The notes under the pieces: generated by a model | Told to the model about the DNA's origin: nothing | Seen by the model: the letters and a program-made list of their open reading frames with translations, nothing else | Database searches by the model: none | Virus record (IMG/VR): IMGVR_UViG_3300028423_000450 | Span: 1-41,892 of that record | DNA length: 41,892 nucleotides | Source of the DNA: a virus | Strand: one strand, 5' to 3' | Position numbers and translations under genes: made by a program | Shown: positions 32,031-38,396 of the stretch, in pieces | How positions within the stretch are numbered: the stretch's first letter is position 1 | How the letters are laid out: every line of letters begins with the position of its first letter

Positions 32031-33442
32031 TATCGAACCCTGAAAACCTTTCCTCCGGTGCCTCCTTGACTAATTTTTCGGCTAGCAAAGCTCTTTGCAC
32101 GGAGTTTGCCGCCTGAAAACCCGGGAGGAGGCTTAATTAGCATTGCAGTCATCGCATGAACCATTGCGTCAATGCGGTCAGGCGATTTTCCTTCACCTGG
32201 AATCCAAGAATACATCTGGGACTCCAAATCTTGTAGGTAGCCGACGTGATGGACGCGTCCCTGCTCGTATGCAAGGACTATTGGCTCTGCTCGGAGCTGT
32301 TTTCCGTGCTTTGAGTGGACTTCGAGGACTTTAATCGAAGGGTCGATAGAGTTGATGGCATTTCGAACGAGAGCACCGCCCTGATTAACCTCAGCCACAA
32401 CAGGGCAGCCCCAACGGCGGGCCATTTCGACCACTTTATTTGCCCATACGTCCGGCGACCCGTGAATTGAAGCATCTTCAAGAACCCACGCATGGCGTTT
32501 ATAGAGGTCACTCTCGGCAGAAGACGCGCATACCACAATGCCGCATTCGTCGCGGGGATTCTCAGCAACCGATGGGTCCACGCCAATGACACGGAGTGGA
32601 GTGTGATTCGGATAAGACATTTCTCTAGAACTTTCGACCATTTCTTCATTCCAAAGTGCTCCTTCCATGTCTTCGAGCATCTCACCATAGAGCTCTTGGC
32701 GGGCAAGAGACGTGCCTTCGTAAACGCCAGTAATAGTGTCAAGATATGCACCAGACAAGTTACCGGCGTTGTCCATTGTCGAGCCCTTGGTAATAATTAC
32801 CTTTGAGCCACCTTCTTTTTCTTGCTTGGACTCTTCAATGAGTTTGTAAAGAAGTGGGACTCGCTTGGGAGTGGTGGTAACTACCATCTGAGGGTTACGA
32901 CCAAGACGGGTACCAACTCGGAGGTTGTCAAAGGCGGTCATACCTGCAGCGTCTGGAGTTTGACGCCATGCCGCAATCTCATCGCCCCATGCGTGTGTGA
33001 ACTGTGGACCACGAAGACCATCAGGTTCGTCAGCGGTGAAGAGCGAGGCTGTATTTCCGTTGGGCCAAGTTAGACGTCGCTTGGATGGCTCGTAGTGAGG
33101 CTTTTCGGAGGGCGGGGAAACGTTAATGATTCCAGACTCACCCTCAACGATAACGTCACGTACGTCAGCCGCGGTACGAGCGACTAGAGCGAAGCGGCGT
33201 TGACCGTCTTTGGTGTATTTAGCTTGTTCGCGGACCCATTCGGCAGCTAAGCGAGTTTTACCGAAACCACGACCCGCCATTACAAGCCAGATGTTCCAGT
33301 CGTCGCCAGCGGGAGCGATTTGTTCTGGACGCCCCCAAACAGACCAGTCCCAGAGTAGCTGCTCTTCGTCAAAGTCGGCTAGTAGAGCTGCTCGCTCATC
33401 TTCGGGGAGCATAGCGATTTGCTCCATAATGCTTTTGCCCAT
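32030..33442 (-). CDS. Terminase large subunit
   Basis: 470 residues, with both activities of the packaging motor. ATPase: Walker A A-G-R-G-F-G-K-T at 56-63, Walker B F-T-H-A-W-G-D-E at 148-155 and motif III T-T-T-P-K at 189-193. Nuclease: acidic residues D289 (V-I-G-V-D-P-S), E351 (V-A-E-V-N-Q-G-G) and D422/D425 (S-P-D-R-I-D-A-M), as in RNase H-fold terminases. It cleaves concatemeric DNA and drives it through the portal. No Shine-Dalgarno precedes the ATG at 33442, but TATAAT lies seven bases upstream, so the gene may be leaderless. The next gene overlaps its stop codon. Confidence 0.95.
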   Translation of the reverse strand: MGKSIMEQIAMLPEDERAALLADFDEEQLLWDWSVWGRPEQIAPAGDDWNIWLVMAGRGFGKTRLAAEWVREQAKYTKDGQRRFALVARTAADVRDVIVEGESGIINVSPPSEKPHYEPSKRRLTWPNGNTASLFTADEPDGLRGPQFTHAWGDEIAAWRQTPDAAGMTAFDNLRVGTRLGRNPQMVVTTTPKRVPLLYKLIEESKQEKEGGSKVIITKGSTMDNAGNLSGAYLDTITGVYEGTSLARQELYGEMLEDMEGALWNEEMVESSREMSYPNHTPLRVIGVDPSVAENPRDECGIVVCASSAESDLYKRHAWVLEDASIHGSPDVWANKVVEMARRWGCPVVAEVNQGGALVRNAINSIDPSIKVLEVHSKHGKQLRAEPIVLAYEQGRVHHVGYLQDLESQMYSWIPGEGKSPDRIDAMVHAMTAMLIKPPPGFSGGKLRAKSFASRKISQGGTGGKVFRVR

Positions 33443-33449
33443 GGATTAA

Positions 33450-33471
33450 ATTATACGCTAAATATATTTAG
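33450..33471 (-). promoter_or_regulatory. TATAAT -10 with upstream 14-bp palindrome before terminase
   Basis: On the minus strand TATAAT (33450-33455) lies seven bases before the terminase ATG, so the expected start point falls on or next to the ATG. Just upstream is a perfect palindrome, CTAAATATATTTAG (33458-33471), in the -10/-35 spacer. No good -35 is seen. A regulated leaderless promoter is the simplest reading. Confidence 0.5.
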
Positions 33472-33488
33472 TCAGATGTCTACTAACC

Positions 33489-33508
33489 GCGACATTTGCC
33501 AATGTCGC
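33489..33508 (-). terminator. Hairpin between candidate small subunit gene and terminase
   Basis: Perfect 8-bp arms (GCGACATT and its complement) enclose a four-base loop directly after the stop at 33516. No U-run follows, so it could be a weak terminator or a mark separating the terminase transcript. Confidence 0.45.
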
Positions 33509-33515
33509 CTAGAGG

Positions 33516-33905
33516 CTACTCGCTGTGCTTGCGAAACTCGTCATCATAGTCATCTACAAAACGCTCTTTGAACTGGTCAAGCACCCTCCAGCCCATTTCA
33601 AGCTCTGCTACTGAGGGATGGTCGTTCATTAGCTTTGATGGCATGTCCATATAAATGCCCATAACGTCACTAAGGCTCTGCTGCATACGCTCAATGTTCT
33701 GATACACAATCTCATGAGCATGTGCCATGCCCTGTTGGAAAGCTTCTTCTCGTGCCTCGTGCAGTTCTTTTCTAGCTTCTTTTGTTGCCTCAACAGCTTC
33801 TTCTGCTGTTGGCACATCGTCATATAGCCCCGCTTCTTGCTCAGCCTGAATAAGCTCTTTCAATAGCTGTCGCTTTCTGTCGGTTTCCTCTGGTGTATCT
33901 GTCAC
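33516..33905 (-). CDS. Coiled-coil protein upstream of terminase (candidate small terminase subunit)
   Basis: 129 residues from a GTG that overlaps the previous stop (GTGA), with AAAGGAG upstream. The sequence is highly charged and helical: R-K-R-Q-L-L-K-E-L-I-Q-A-E-Q-E-A near the start, E-A-T-K-E-A-R-K-E-L-H-E-A-R-E-E-A in the middle and an acidic end. Its position just before the large subunit fits a small terminase subunit, but no DNA-binding motif is clear. Its opening resembles the preceding gene's (R-K-R-L-L-E-E-L-N-Q-L-E-L), so the two may be related. Confidence 0.7.
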   Translation of the reverse strand: MTDTPEETDRKRQLLKELIQAEQEAGLYDDVPTAEEAVEATKEARKELHEAREEAFQQGMAHAHEIVYQNIERMQQSLSDVMGIYMDMPSKLMNDHPSVAELEMGWRVLDQFKERFVDDYDDEFRKHSE

Positions 33906-34174
33906 TTCTGCTCTCCTTTGATTATTTCAATCAATTCGTTGTCCGCTTGACAGGCTATGCAGGGTGCTGGCTCTGCATGGCAGTCACACTTACATCTGCA
34001 ATCATAGTCTCTACGCTGCCCAATTATCTTGATGATGCGTTCGCGTTCTTCAAACTTGCCCTGCTCTCGGTAAGCTTGACGAAAAGATTCACTCTGTTCT
34101 TCGGACTCCAACTCGAGCTGGTTTAGTTCTTCGAGAAGCCTTTTTCTTCTAGCTTTGTTTTCAAGTGAATCCAT
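33902..34174 (-). CDS. Small charged protein with cysteine-rich end
   Basis: 90 residues from the ATG at 34174, chosen because AAGGAGG lies eight bases upstream; the open frame continues 38 codons further, but those lie over a repeat-rich leader. The N-terminal part is helical and charged. The C-terminal part has C-R-C-K-C-D-C-H then C-I-A-C, six cysteines and a histidine in about 20 residues, which suggests a zinc-binding knuckle. It overlaps the next gene by four bases. Possible role in packaging or regulation; unproven. Confidence 0.7.
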   Translation of the reverse strand: MDSLENKARRKRLLEELNQLELESEEQSESFRQAYREQGKFEERERIIKIIGQRRDYDCRCKCDCHAEPAPCIACQADNELIEIIKGEQK

Positions 34175-34190
34175 CACTCTGCCCTCCTTA

Positions 34191-34241
34191 CCAACATTTA
34201 AGTTATTAAGTGTTGGTATAAGCGTAAGTTGCCAACACTTA
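34191..34241 (-). promoter_or_regulatory. Three-armed repeat able to form alternative hairpins in a 5' leader
   Basis: Read on the minus strand the leader contains TAAGTGTTGG (34232-34241), its exact complement CCAACACTTA (34207-34216) and TTAAATGTTGG (34191-34201), which also pairs with the middle arm. The middle arm can pair with either neighbour. The second hairpin would abut AAGGAGG, so the choice could control translation or termination. This is an inference from pairing only. Confidence 0.45.
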
Positions 34242-34329
34242 TTTATCTGTGCGTACGCGCAGTTTGCGGCGAATAATTGGCTAATCACCGCAGGTTTTGC
34301 GGCAAATATGCGTGAACGAGCAGGTTTAT

Positions 34330-34569
34330 CTAGGCTTCTTCGTCGCTCTTATATTTTGCTTTAGCCCCAAAGTAACCACCAAGAATACCAATCACACCAC
34401 CAAGAGCGGTTTGAACCAGGGTCATGACCTCGGCGGATACATTTACTGGCTCGCCTGTGGTTTGGGTCTCAATAACCGCAACGGCGTAATCACCAATAAT
34501 AGCAACAAGGATAGCCACCATAACTCCGATGGCGAGTACAAACATAGTCTTATCTTTAATATTGTTCAT
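34330..34569 (-). CDS. Holin-like small membrane protein
   Basis: 79 residues with two hydrophobic stretches: about residues 8-34 (F-V-L-A-I-G-V-M-V-A-I-L-V-A-I-I) and 48-66 (V-M-T-L-V-Q-T-A-L-G-G-V-I-G-I-L-G-G). A charged tail follows. Two-span proteins of this size near lysis genes are often holins, but the M23 lysis cassette lies about 2.5 kb away and has its own candidates, so the assignment is open. No Shine-Dalgarno is present; TTGAAA and TATATA with 18-base spacing place transcription start at or next to the ATG. Confidence 0.72.
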   Translation of the reverse strand: MNNIKDKTMFVLAIGVMVAILVAIIGDYAVAVIETQTTGEPVNVSAEVMTLVQTALGGVIGILGGYFGAKAKYKSDEEA

Positions 34570-34577
34570 GGTTGAAG

Positions 34578-34607
34578 TATATATGTGATTTGGTGGAGCA
34601 GTTTCAA
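34578..34607 (-). promoter_or_regulatory. Promoter for holin-like gene (leaderless candidate)
   Basis: Minus strand: TTGAAA (34602-34607), 18-base spacer, TATATA (34578-34583), then eight bases to the ATG at 34569. Confidence 0.55.
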
Positions 34608-34681
34608 CACGTGCTCAGGTGTGATGGAGAGTTACGAGCCGTCACCGCGATGGCGATACCCGTTCGTGCCTCCAACTCTAC

Positions 34682-35074
34682 TTACTTTGTAAACCCTAGC
34701 TTTCGAAGAACGTCCGCTAACGGAACCAGCCTACCAATAGAAGCGTTGGTATTTTCACTGATAACAGGCTGCCTAGTTTCCTCAGGGTCAATCTCCCGCA
34801 TAAGCTCTTTTAGCTTGTCGGTCTTGATGTAGATAGCCCCGTCTCCGGTAGGGCTAGCCCAAACCCAATATTCAGACTCTGTAACGTTTATACCGGAGAG
34901 GCCCATCATTCCCTCGTTGTATTGCTTGGTCTCAACGTAGAAGTTGCCTGTGTCTACTGTGCGGTAGTCAGTCTTAACCTCATGCTTCCCGTCAAGGAAT
35001 AGCTCGTGCGAGTCTTCGCCGACTTTGCCTCGCTGGAAGTCAATGTCGAAGTGCGGGTTATGTGTTGACGTCAT
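34682..35074 (-). CDS. PD-(D/E)XK nuclease-like protein
   Basis: 130 residues; the start overlaps the previous stop (ATGA). The core G-K-V-G-E-D-S-H-E-L-F, then E-V-K-T-D-Y-R-T, then N-F-Y-V-E-T-K-Q matches the PD-(D/E)XK arrangement: the first acidic residue, E-x-K and a strand with E. T-E-S-E-Y-W-V-W adds the aromatic strand seen in restriction-like nucleases. Such phage proteins serve in DNA repair, Holliday junction resolution or host DNA cutting; this one is too short for me to say which. Confidence 0.6.
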   Translation of the reverse strand: MTSTHNPHFDIDFQRGKVGEDSHELFLDGKHEVKTDYRTVDTGNFYVETKQYNEGMMGLSGINVTESEYWVWASPTGDGAIYIKTDKLKELMREIDPEETRQPVISENTNASIGRLVPLADVLRKLGFTK

Positions 35075-35781
35075 TTAAATATTTTCTTCTTCCAAAATCG
35101 GTCTTTATATGCACCCCAAAAAACGTTTTTAAGGGATAAAGGTTTGTATTTATTTTTAGGGTCATACTCTTCTAGCTCGTGCTCCCAGTTTTCGCGTTTA
35201 AACGGAAACATTTGAAAAATAGGCGTACCTACAGGAATGATTCCGTCAAACCCTTCTTTTATAAAAAAGGGATGATTTCCTTCGTTGTCATGCTGATAGT
35301 CATCAGCATCTATTATTCCTGTAAGTGTCCTAAACGGTAAGTCTTCTCTATTTAAAGGATGAGTAATTAAAACGCTATATCCCTTAGGTAGCTTAGGAAT
35401 CCATTGAGCTTGCCATGCACATTCATGAGGATAAAACCCCCTAAAGTAGTCTTCTTCAAAGAAAGAAGCAGAGCGAATTACAAAAGGAAGCGGTCCTCCA
35501 GGGAAAAAGTAGTTAAAGTCGCGGGGACCGCTCCTCTCTATCTTTATCTCGTTCCATGTGCTGAAGGTGTATCCAAATCGAAATGTATCTGCAAAAGGCA
35601 TGCACAGTTTGACAGTCGCATCAACACCGCCTTGGTTGTTAAAGTCCGGACGGCCACCATTAGCAAAAGCTGGTATACGTTTCCACCACTCAGGTATTGA
35701 ATCCTTAGCTGGAGTTGGTGGAGGTACTAGTTCTACCACCTCTTCTGCTAAAGGGGCAAACTTTATCTTGTTGTAGTTCAT
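35071..35781 (-). CDS. Conserved phage protein of unknown function
   Basis: 236 residues, coupled to neighbours on both sides by ATGA overlaps. It has a marked set of conserved-looking blocks: S-I-P-E-W-W-K-R-I-P, V-K-L-C-M-P-F-A-D-T-F-R-F-G-Y, H-E-C-A-W-Q-A-Q-W-I-P-K, P-K-G-Y-S-V-L-I-T-H-P-L-N-R, D-L-P-F-R-T-L and P-V-G-T-P-I-F-Q-M-F-P-F-K-R. From memory, proteins of this type are widespread in T4-like cyanophages and other tailed phages, without a known role. I could not recognise an enzyme motif. Confidence 0.7.
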   Translation of the reverse strand: MNYNKIKFAPLAEEVVELVPPPTPAKDSIPEWWKRIPAFANGGRPDFNNQGGVDATVKLCMPFADTFRFGYTFSTWNEIKIERSGPRDFNYFFPGGPLPFVIRSASFFEEDYFRGFYPHECAWQAQWIPKLPKGYSVLITHPLNREDLPFRTLTGIIDADDYQHDNEGNHPFFIKEGFDGIIPVGTPIFQMFPFKRENWEHELEEYDPKNKYKPLSLKNVFWGAYKDRFWKKKIFK

Positions 35782-36368
35782 TTTTGGATTCGGTTATCAG
35801 CCTTGATTGGTGCGTAGACCTTGCTGGTTGCGGTTACGGGCTGCTTGTAGCCGTAGCGAACCAGGCGGAAACGTAGAGCACCGTGTGTAACACCAAGCCT
35901 CTTGGCTAGGCGATACAGAGTCACGCCTTCAACAGTGTGGGCGTGGTTTAGTAGACGCGTGTACTCCTCGGCCTCTTCACGGTACTTAGTTCCGTTTGAG
36001 CGAACCTGCTGAGCGTAAGGCTGCAGCTCTAGTAGACGCGCCAACGTGTCTGGGTGAGGCTCGACAATCTCACGCTTTTTCTTTACCGGACGACGTGGTG
36101 GTTCTGGGACCTCGAACGGGAAGTCAATATTGTCAATTCTTCCGTCGTTGTCGTTGACGAGCTTCACAATCTGACGGACGCGCTCCCTGGTTACATCAGA
36201 ACCGTTAGAGATTGCCTCAAACGTCCAGCCCTTCTCGTAGAGGCGGCAGATTAGTTCGTTACGTAACTCTTTATCGGCTGTAGCAAAGAACTGCTGCACC
36301 TCCTGTGGAAGCTTCTGGTTTTTCTTTAAAATGTTTTCTTCTGGCATTGTTGTAGTCATTTCTATCAT
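35778..36368 (-). CDS. Double helix-turn-helix DNA-binding protein
   Basis: 196 residues, start coupled to the previous gene by TAATG; an ATG three codons later is also possible. Residues about 36-71 (C-R-L-Y-E-K-G-W-T-F-E-A-I-S, then T-R-E-R-V-R-Q-I-V) resemble a sigma region 4-type helix-turn-helix. Residues about 145-172 (V-E-G-V-T-L-Y-R-L-A-K-R-L-G-V-T-H) form a second. The gene at 37896-38396 has the same two-domain plan. It may regulate phage genes or act as a small terminase; the sequence supports DNA binding only. Confidence 0.7.
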   Translation of the reverse strand: MIEMTTTMPEENILKKNQKLPQEVQQFFATADKELRNELICRLYEKGWTFEAISNGSDVTRERVRQIVKLVNDNDGRIDNIDFPFEVPEPPRRPVKKKREIVEPHPDTLARLLELQPYAQQVRSNGTKYREEAEEYTRLLNHAHTVEGVTLYRLAKRLGVTHGALRFRLVRYGYKQPVTATSKVYAPIKADNRIQK

Positions 36369-36655
36369 TATTTACTTCTCTTACGGAATTTTGGAGAATC
36401 TGGCTTTACCTCGTGAACTTCGACGCGAAACTTGTCTTTGTCATTTAGGTCAAGCTCTGGATTCTGCACTGTTCGGATATCGGTCACGTGAATCATTGAT
36501 TCGAGTACCTTGGTTATGAACTCAAGGTCTTGGGCAGTTGCAAAAGATGGGTAGTAAATCTCCACCTCGCAATCTGTCATCTCGAAGATTCCGCTAATAG
36601 GTACAAGCTCTCGAAACTGCTCGACGCTCTTAGCGCGAATCGTTTTCGACATCAT
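36368..36655 (-). CDS. Hypothetical protein
   Basis: 95 residues, acidic with a basic tail. It contains F-R-E-L-V-P-I-S-G-I-F-E-M-T-D-C-E-V-E-I-Y-Y, a beta-type stretch, then a helix and a strand with R-V-E-V-H-E-V. It overlaps the preceding small membrane gene by 26 bases and the next by one base. No family recognised. Confidence 0.7.
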   Translation of the reverse strand: MMSKTIRAKSVEQFRELVPISGIFEMTDCEVEIYYPSFATAQDLEFITKVLESMIHVTDIRTVQNPELDLNDKDKFRVEVHEVKPDSPKFRKRSK

Positions 36656-36791
36656 GTATGTCGTCTCCTCTCTCTGCGGCGTTAAAGATAGTTCTCACAA
36701 GCAAGAAGCCAAGTGTCAGGAAAGTTATGACAAACGCTCCTACGGCTGCAAGGCTCCAAAGCGCTACTGGTATTAGGTCCGCATTACGCAC
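36630..36791 (-). CDS. Small membrane protein, lysis cassette
   Basis: 53 residues from a GTG at 36791. One long hydrophobic span (V-A-L-W-S-L-A-A-V-G-A-F-V-I-T-F-L-T-L-G) followed by a charged acidic tail. It overlaps genes on both sides by 8 and 26 bases, a coupled arrangement that supports it being real. It is a candidate holin, antiholin or spanin-like lysis accessory. Confidence 0.6.
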   Translation of the reverse strand: MRNADLIPVALWSLAAVGAFVITFLTLGFLLVRTIFNAAERGDDIHDVENDSR

Positions 36792-36951
36792 GGTCGCGCT
36801 CCGTTAGAACGGCAAACGTAATAGACGCAGCTCCTAGTGCTACTGTCAGCGGAAAGCTACCTGTGGTGGCAAAGTAGGTAGCTAAGCCGGCAAGGATAAT
36901 TGCGGCTACTGCACCCCACTTAACGCTTCTTATAAAACTGATGAATCTCAT
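36784..36951 (-). CDS. Small membrane protein, holin candidate
   Basis: 55 residues from an ATG that overlaps the previous stop (ATGA). Two hydrophobic spans (about 11-27 with W-G-A-V-A-A-I-I-L-A-G-L-A and 33-48 with L-T-V-A-L-G-A-A-S-I-T-F-A-V-L) joined by a short turn, and a charged end with E-R-D-R. This is a plausible holin of the lysis cassette. Confidence 0.65.
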   Translation of the reverse strand: MRFISFIRSVKWGAVAAIILAGLATYFATTGSFPLTVALGAASITFAVLTERDRA

Positions 36952-37106
36952 TTGTCTCTGTCTTTCTTTGGTGGTACTACTCCAAGCAGTGTCTCAACTT
37001 GTTCCTTCTGTTTTTTACGGTGCTTACGAATAGTGTTGTATTTGGGCACCAAATAGATGCCGCATATGATTAAAATAAAAATAATCCAACTAATTATTTC
37101 TTGCAT
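36948..37106 (-). CDS. Small membrane protein, lysis cassette
   Basis: 52 residues. One hydrophobic span at the N-terminus (I-I-S-W-I-I-F-I-L-I-I-C-G-I-Y-L-V) followed by a basic, lysine-rich tail. It overlaps the M23 peptidase end by 17 bases and the next gene by four. The single-span shape with basic tail could be an antiholin or a spanin-like factor. Confidence 0.6.
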   Translation of the reverse strand: MQEIISWIIFILIICGIYLVPKYNTIRKHRKKQKEQVETLLGVVPPKKDRDK

Positions 37107-37857
37107 GATGACAGCTTAGGTACTCGATTACTTGGTAGGTAGCGAGCAATGGAAGCGGGTTCTTGTGCTCACCGTTAACCGTAATCTCAAAGTGCAGGTG
37201 GTCGCCGGTGGATTGTCCGGTATCTCCGACAAGACCTAAGAGGTCACCCTTCTTCACAATAGAGCCGACACCTACGCCATTAGGAATTGAGTCAGTCTGT
37301 AGATGCGCATAAACGGTCTCCCAGGTTTCGTACTCCCCGGGGAAGTCAACGCTTGGTACTCGGTGCTCAAGCTTGACCCAAGTGCCGTAACCGCCAAGAA
37401 CGCCTGCCTCTACAACAAGTCCGTCCAACACTGCAACTACGTCTGCTCCACGTCCGGGGACAAAGTCGGTGCCTTTGTGGTCGGCGGAGCATCCGTCGCA
37501 AGGTGGCGTACGCCAGCCGAAGTCTGAGCTCACCTCAGGTGGGTCTACAGGCCAGATGGCGTTGCTGTAATTAAGTTTGTTGTAGCGGTCAACAATTGCT
37601 CGGGGTTTAGATTTAGGTTCGCTCGGCTCTTCTTTTTCGGGAGGATTAATAAGGGCGTCTATTGGACCGCCTTTGCCTTTGTTCTCTGGAAGTAAGGGTT
37701 TTGAAAATTGTCTCTCTGCGGCATTAACCGAAATGCTGGAATATGAGACGTACTCAATCTGAGGAGCTGTCGGGTTAGGTGGCCCGAAAAGCATAGGGGA
37801 AAATAGGGCAACAAACGTCATCGTAGCTGCCATACCTCTGTGGCTAGTGTTTCTCAT
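37090..37857 (-). CDS. M23 metallopeptidase (candidate endolysin)
   Basis: 255 residues. The N-terminus has a basic start then a hydrophobic stretch (M-T-F-V-A-L-F-S-P-M-L-F), suggesting a signal or anchor. Residues about 60-95 are a proline/charged linker. Residues 100-235 hold a LytM/M23 domain with zinc ligands H127 and D131 (D-H-K-G-T-D-F), a further H185 (Y-A-H-L) and H220-L-H222. It should cleave peptidoglycan cross-bridges, most likely as the lysin. No separate cell-wall-binding domain is seen. The gene has its own TTGACA-17-TACACT promoter with the -10 eight bases before the ATG and no Shine-Dalgarno, so it may be leaderless. Three membrane genes follow in overlapping order. Confidence 0.85.
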   Translation of the reverse strand: MRNTSHRGMAATMTFVALFSPMLFGPPNPTAPQIEYVSYSSISVNAAERQFSKPLLPENKGKGGPIDALINPPEKEEPSEPKSKPRAIVDRYNKLNYSNAIWPVDPPEVSSDFGWRTPPCDGCSADHKGTDFVPGRGADVVAVLDGLVVEAGVLGGYGTWVKLEHRVPSVDFPGEYETWETVYAHLQTDSIPNGVGVGSIVKKGDLLGLVGDTGQSTGDHLHFEITVNGEHKNPLPLLATYQVIEYLSCHHARNN

Positions 37858-37865
37858 AAGTTGTA

Positions 37866-37894
37866 AGTGTAATAGTGGCGTCTACTATTGTCAA
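37866..37894 (-). promoter_or_regulatory. Strong promoter for the lysis cassette
   Basis: Minus strand: TTGACA (37889-37894), 17-base spacer, TACACT (37866-37871), then eight bases to the ATG at 37857. Both hexamers are close to sigma70 consensus. The predicted start falls on or next to the ATG, hence leaderless translation. It overlaps the end of the upstream helix-turn-helix gene. Confidence 0.8.
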
Positions 37895-37895
37895 G

Positions 37896-38396
37896 TTATT
37901 TATGTACGCGTTTGTACATCGCCCTATAAGTAACACCCGCGGCCTCAGCGAGTTCGCGGATGGTGACTCCTTTCAAATACATCTCTTTGCATAGTCTCGT
38001 GAGCCGCGCGTTGGCTACGGCTGGCTCAGAAGTGCTTGCCATCTTAGCTCGATACTTCTTAGCTAAGGGGGCTAGATACTGCAGTCTTGTAATTGTAGCC
38101 TCATCGAGACCTGGTGATTTGCGGTTTTGAGTCGCTTCACGCCTTTGAGGGAGAGGAATAGTGGCGTCTATGATAACTCGTGCACCTGAATTGGCAATCC
38201 TGTCGACCCAGCTGCGGATAGTGCTGCGCGGTCGGGGAGGATTTAGGGCCTCACCGATACTGGCAAGTGTCCAACCCACTTTATATAGGTCATAAGCTCG
38301 CTGCTTTAGCTCGTGAGGCTTGAGCGAGTTCAGTAGCTCAACCTCGTGGGGAGGTAGCTGTTGACCTCGGGCTGCTTTTCTTTCCATTTGGGTCAT
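37896..38396 (-). CDS. Double helix-turn-helix DNA-binding protein
   Basis: 166 residues from the ATG at 38396. A longer reading to 38531 is open, but its extra residues are translated from A-tract sequence (K-K-N-S-K-K-F-F-Q-K) and are not believable. Residues about 27-63 (R-A-Y-D-L-Y-K-V-G-W-T-L-A-S-I-G-E-A) and about 138-166 (M-Y-L-K-G-V-T-I-R-E-L-A-E-A-A-G-V-T) are two helix-turn-helix units. Its plan and the Y-x-K-G-W-T and V-T-x-R-x-L-A phrases match the protein at 35778-36368, so the two are probably paralogues. Position at the edge of the repeat-rich gap suggests that it may bind there. Confidence 0.7.
   Translation of the reverse strand: MTQMERKAARGQQLPPHEVELLNSLKPHELKQRAYDLYKVGWTLASIGEALNPPRPRSTIRSWVDRIANSGARVIIDATIPLPQRREATQNRKSPGLDEATITRLQYLAPLAKKYRAKMASTSEPAVANARLTRLCKEMYLKGVTIRELAEAAGVTYRAMYKRVHK

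Noticed and set aside
34175-34288. A longer start for the cysteine-rich small protein
   Set aside because: It would translate the repeat-rich leader, and the ATG at 34174 has a strong AAGGAGG.
34570-34681. A tRNA-like sequence ending in GCTCCACCA on the minus strand, with a CTCGTAA loop-like segment
   Set aside because: The acceptor and anticodon stems do not pair and no proper T-loop is present. A promoter for the downstream gene explains part of it better.
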